From Gymnopus androsaceus JB14 (Eukaryota; Basidiomycota; Agaricomycetes; Agaricales; Omphalotaceae): 64,000 nucleotides of DNA. Within the stretch, counting starts at the first letter, position 1; each line of letters starts with the position of its first letter. The translations under genes and the position numbers were made by a program. Shown in pieces: positions 59,521-64,000 of the stretch. The notes beneath the pieces are model-generated. The model was given only the letters and a program-made list of their open reading frames with translations. It searched no databases and was not told the origin of the DNA. The stretch covers positions 186,001-250,000 of the forward strand of contig ML769427.1 in assembly GCA_009733575.1 (NCBI GenBank). Direction: 5' to 3'.

Positions 59521-61686
59521 ACTTCCGTATGGTATTGTTCCCCGTATCGTCGCTTATTGGAACTTTCTTGATTTATCCGATTGACTGTAAACTTGTACAA
59601 CTCTTCGTGGTTCTCAGGTATGATATCTGCCTACTTCCTCTCAGAATGCCTCGAACGCAACACTTTCTAACACCGTACAGCCAAATCACCTGAGTGGAGA
59701 GCAACACCCTCCGGAAACCTAGGCATCTCGGATAAAGGCCGGTCTGCAATGGTTAGAGGAATGCGTCGGGACTCGAGATCACATTTCTAACTGAGTCGGC
59801 TGATGATTTGGTTAAGAACAATCTTCGTAAGACTGCTGGCTTAATCTGGATTCATCATCCTGTTCGGTTATGTCCTGTACGGTCTACGTGTATTTGGTGG
59901 CGATAGTGAGAGCATCGATATTGCCTCAATACATTTTGGTGGAATATGCATTGGCATCGAGAATCTGAGCCCTATTACAGACGAACACTTTGTAATAAGT
60001 ACCTGCATCTCAATGAGTTTGCCTCGCAAGCCCTGTGTGCACAAGACGGACCAGCTTTAAAGGCCGAAGCGTTCTTTCTCGACTGTCTGTTTGTGGCAAG
60101 GCTCACGACAGCCTCTTAATAGTTTATGCTCCTCGCAATGTTCTGGTAACAGTTCTTTTCGATTTATCAAGAGTAAAGTACATGACTAGAAAAAGCGATC
60201 TCTTGAGCAGATAGGCTGTAGCCGGCAGGAAAATCCTAGCCCCTTAGGGCGGAGCCAAGTATCTATCTACCCCCACCGTCAACGTCGTGCTCCAAGTCAT
60301 GAGTAATGGCTCATGAAATGGTTTTTAATGCTGTTTTCCAGGATGATCGCCACATGTTGTATATTGCACAGTGATGAACACACTGTCCCGAGAAGCTTTG
60401 TTGAGATCACGTATGGCAGATGCGGAGGCCTGGTCTCGTGTCTTGCACGATACCTGGTAGTATGGCGAAATTCCATACAGCGTTCATTCGAGTCTTGTTG
60501 CGAGCGTAAAGTCCTTACTGCAGTGACAGGAAATGTAATCGGCGTTAATGAACAGCGTCGTCCAAGGCCATAGCGGTCAATTTGGTCTTTATGAATAAAG
60601 ATCAGAGACGGTATCGGATGAAGGGAGGTGTTGCTTGATATGTCGTAGTACCGCTAGTCGAGGCTCTAAACCCGCTGTTAGTCTGGATAGCCTGGATTTC
60701 GGCGAATTGGAGGGAACTAGACAGGCAAATGGTGACTTGTCGGTAGGTCGCTGCATCTGGTACCCTGTAGGTAGACCGTCTACCTCCAAAAAGTTCCTGT
60801 GATTACACCTACGACTGAGCGCAGGGTATAGGCCGTTGGATGAAGGATCTCCTAGGAAACGTATTGATTATTCGACCAATCTTCCATAAAGTCAAACAAC
60901 GCATCAAAGAGTCCTGGGAGGAGCGTTGAATTTCTCAGCGTACCCCATTCTCCTGCTGCGCCAATAAATTCCAATGGACTCGAGAATTAAGCTGTCTATC
61001 CAGCAGAAAAAGAATTTCCTGCTGTCCTTGCCCCGGTAAGGATTTTTGCGCAGACCTGTGCTGGTAGCTCCCAATGGACTCCATAGGTTCCTTAGTCGTA
61101 GAGAGTTAACTATTAATTTTTTGAGCGGGCTGTTAGAAAATTTTCTGAAATGATGGAGAATCTGAACGTTGAGCTCGTCCGGATCCCGAGAGACCTTCCC
61201 AAATTGGAAATGTTTACCAAAAGGGAACCTTCACGTAACTGCAAAAAGAGCGACTCCGTTGGCTCTAGACTGAATATTCCCCAGTGACACGTCGCATCAG
61301 CAACTTCTGCGTTGAAGGCTCAAGGCGCTGAATCTACAAACATCTTTGTCAATTCCGACTTGGTTTGTTCGATGCCGCTAATTCTCATCCATTCACTTCA
61401 GCGGGACGGGCCTCCTTTATCGCACCTTCATTAGACCGCGTCCGTTTACCTGCTTTCCTCTGCCCCGTCACTCGTCATGCAGATGACTCCCTCATCGTCA
61501 TAGTCCTTGCCGAACGGTAATTCCCCATTCTTGAATGAATGTGTTGTTATCCAGTATCAAAGCCTTCGCAACTTCAACTTCAATCTCAAACTCTGGACAG
61601 GTTCAAGGGCTTCATTGCGTTACAAACATTGAATCGAACATGGTGACGGGTACTAGCCTCGTATATTTGGTTACCGAAACCGCGTA

Positions 61687-61749
61687 CAGCTGCATTGCAA
61701 GGCGCAATTTCTGGTCGGCGAGGAAAGATCAGTGCCTCTTTCGCAAGCT
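61687..61749. repeat. Dispersed 63-base repeat, copy 2
   Basis: CAGCTGCATTGCAAGGCGCA ... GTGCCTCTTTCGCAAGCT, paired with 54340-54405. It may be a fragment of an element or a shared gene end. The longer flanks do not match. Confidence 0.5.
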
Positions 61750-62923
61750 AAAAACATTCCCTATCTTCTATCATTACTCCTTCTTCCTCTCCCGCCATGT
61801 TTATGTCTCGCTGGGGACCTGGGTCGACCAACATCGAATGCCTACCCCAGTTCCACTAGTTGTATCCACGCTTTCTTATCGGAATCGGCATCTGGCGCGA
61901 AATACCAATGGAGTACTTTGTCAACGCATGGACCGATTTAGAAGCCATTCCGACTGAAAATAAAAGGAACTGCATACTGTCATCTAATCCGGGCACTGAA
62001 ACCCCGACTCGTACTCATTTTTTTCCCTGAAAACGGTCCATGAGCAGCATTTAGCCCTTACAAAGAGAAGAGATATCAGGAATGTGCACAGTACAATAAA
62101 ATAATTTACACCAACCGAAAAGCAGTCGGTAGAGTGTTTCAGCATGGAGAACCTCATGCTGCTGCGCGAGTTTTGCATGAAGGTACAAGTCATCCGCTTC
62201 AGCTTGCCGTTTCAGCAATTCTATTGTAGACTTTAGTGTCGAGAGCGTCATCGTTTGTGCCAGTGTTGACTCAAACGTCAAGATCCTCGTCGTTTGGCTT
62301 TCTACTGCCCGCATCGTCTCGAATTGGCCTAAACAACGCCGAGAAATTTCCCAATGCGGTCAACCTCTTTCGCTCCATTCGTCCTGTACAACATAGAATC
62401 AGTGTTGCGCAAAAATCGAGATTCAAGATGGGCCACATATCTTCTTCACCTTCGCTGTTCTCCCCTTTCGTTCGAAGGTGCGACGGCGGTGAGCGAGGCT
62501 TTGACTGTCTTTCGACGAGTATTTGGTCATAATCGTAATCGTAGGATGCCATTTCTGGGCTCCGACCGCCCGAACACGGGGATATAAAAGAGCAAATGTG
62601 GGCAAATGTGGGGCGCCTGCGATTTTTATTCTTCCTTTCCACTGTCATACACGATTTTAAACACACGGTTGTTTTTTTTGCATTTCTTTTTCTTAACCGT
62701 TGTGCTACCTGTTATAACATAAACTTTTACCCTCATAAACGGCTTTGAATTTTTTTTCATACATGATTTTTTATTGTATTTTCCAGGCCCTGGGCCTGTG
62801 GGTTGTAGCAAAGTGTTCAAGCGGTAAGTGCAGCCTGTGATCAGATAGAGGTTTTCACTAACAATGTTTCTTACAGCTGCTGATGATCTTGCTTGCATGC
62901 GTCACTGCTCTTCCTTTTCGACC

Positions 62924-63028
62924 ATGGAATGCGTACACACGCTAGCATTCTAGTGTCCGTGGAATGCGTACATACGCTAGCATTCTAGTGGCCGTGGAAT
63001 GCGTACATACGCTAGCATTCCAGTAGCC
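62924..63028. repeat. Minisatellite, three 35-base units with internal dyad
   Basis: Three tandem units begin at 62924, 62959 and 62994. Each contains TGGAATGCGTACATACGCTA, then GCATTCTAGTG, so each holds an inverted repeat (GAATGC...GCATTC). Units 2 and 3 differ by 2 bases or so, and unit 1 by a few (ACACAC for ACATAC). Confidence 0.85.
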
Positions 63029-64000
63029 GTCCTGCGAGTCTTGTCAGAATAGCTTTTTTTTCCCCTTCATTCGTTTAATTGACAATCAAACTGTAGACGG
63101 TACACCCATGCCCATACACGTTATATCGTCATCCGTTTCCCTTTTCTTGGGAACAATAGTCAGTCGTTACCTTCACGCTGTCTCCGGGAGTCAGGACTGT
63201 GATTAGCCAAGGGACTCTTTAATCCTTAGTTTAGTAGTTCTGTTCTGGGGAGATGGATCGTTCTTACCATTGGGCAATGCTTGAAATGTTGTTTTTTCTC
63301 TTTCGATGGGGGATAGTGCAGATGCTAAAGCTTACCTGTTATATAATTGAAGGTTCTGAAGCCCGTCGCACTCCAATGTCCAAGCTTGCGATGAAAAATG
63401 AAGATGCACAGGCAGAATTCCAATTTTGGAAGGTCGCTCTCTTGACGTTATGATGATGCTCCGATGCCCCAACGTCCACAAGGCTACGGCAAAACAGCGC
63501 CAAAGCCACTTCATCCAACTCGACTTACTCCTCGCTATGTCATTGTTTTAAGCCTACCACGCATGTCTCTCGGAGCCTCTATTGTTTCACAAATTTATCC
63601 AACAGCGAGCTCGAAAATTTGATAATGAAACCTCTACGAGATTAATTATCGAGTACATTGGAACTTATTGGCGCAGTAGGAGAATGGATAAACTGGGCGC
63701 TCCTCCTGGACCTACAGGACTCTCTGGTGCGTTGTCTGATTTTAGGGACGGCTGGTCGAATAATTAATACGTTTTACAGGAGATCTATTCATCCAACGGC
63801 CTATAACCCTGCTCGTAGGCATTTTACCATAAAGTTCTGAGGTAGCCGGTCTACTTCAGAGTGTACGACCTATCGACGACATTTGCATTTGCCTGTCTAG
63901 CTCCCTCCAGTCCTCATTTACCGAAATACAGGCTGTCTAGACCAACAGCAGAGCGAGCTTCAACTGGAGTGACTATCAACACTATCCTCAGGCAGTATGC

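Larger units (their letters stand above)
59521..64000. other. Gene-poor terminal stretch
   Basis: About 4.5 kb with no convincing gene. The best candidate is the minus strand at 62051-62560 (MASYDYDYDQILVERQSKPR, and, in a different frame, a helical TLSTLKSTIELLKRQAEADD, then LYLHAKLAQQHEVLHAETLY), which could be an exon pair or a broken gene. Other frames (61535-61957, 60313-60573, 63253-63453) show no features. A 35-base minisatellite and a dispersed repeat are listed separately. Confidence 0.5.

Overview
The window reads as nuclear DNA of a filamentous basidiomycete, most likely an Agaricomycete. The genes are densely intron-split (typical introns 45-70 bases, GT...AG), intergenic gaps are short, and several protein families are typical of mushrooms: long F-box proteins, Zn2Cys6 regulators with a fungal-specific domain, SH3 single-pass membrane proteins, CsbD-like Gly/Gln-rich stress proteins and CE9-type amidohydrolases. 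I could not run any search. Family calls come from recognised motifs and hand-spliced translations.

Layout. 1-4.5 kb: a partial F-box gene and a Zn2Cys6 transcription factor, both minus. 4.5-8.0 kb: gene-poor, with a small foldback repeat. 8.0-22.3 kb: a run of minus-strand genes: an RRM+YTH m6A reader, APC2 (cullin-like subunit of the anaphase-promoting complex), an SH3 membrane protein, an MFS sugar transporter and a HAD phosphatase. 22.3-29.0 kb: no intact gene, but two diverged 2.5-2.9 kb tandem units full of repeated exon-like modules. 29.1-47 kb: a 1,100-residue disordered protein, an intron-containing tRNA-Thr, TGS1 (cap hypermethylase), a broken HMG-box gene, a GT15 mannosyltransferase, an SDR, NOG1 (60S biogenesis GTPase), an acidic orphan protein and a secreted glycoprotein. 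47.5-59.5 kb: an orphan, a GNAT, a repeat-rich CsbD-like stress protein, a second Zn2Cys6 factor, a membrane-anchored amidohydrolase with a duplicated domain and RPF2 (60S biogenesis). 59.5-64 kb: no convincing gene, with a 35-base minisatellite and a dispersed 63-base repeat.

The genes do not form one pathway. Several serve RNA and ribosome metabolism (YTH reader, TGS1, NOG1, RPF2, tRNA-Thr), and others serve carbohydrate and cell-surface functions. The most unusual items are the duplicated exon-module locus (23.5-29 kb), a roughly 190-residue disordered insertion inside the YTH fold, and apparent frame breaks in six otherwise recognisable genes. Several of those breaks lie in homopolymers, so draft-assembly indels should be excluded before any gene is called a pseudogene.
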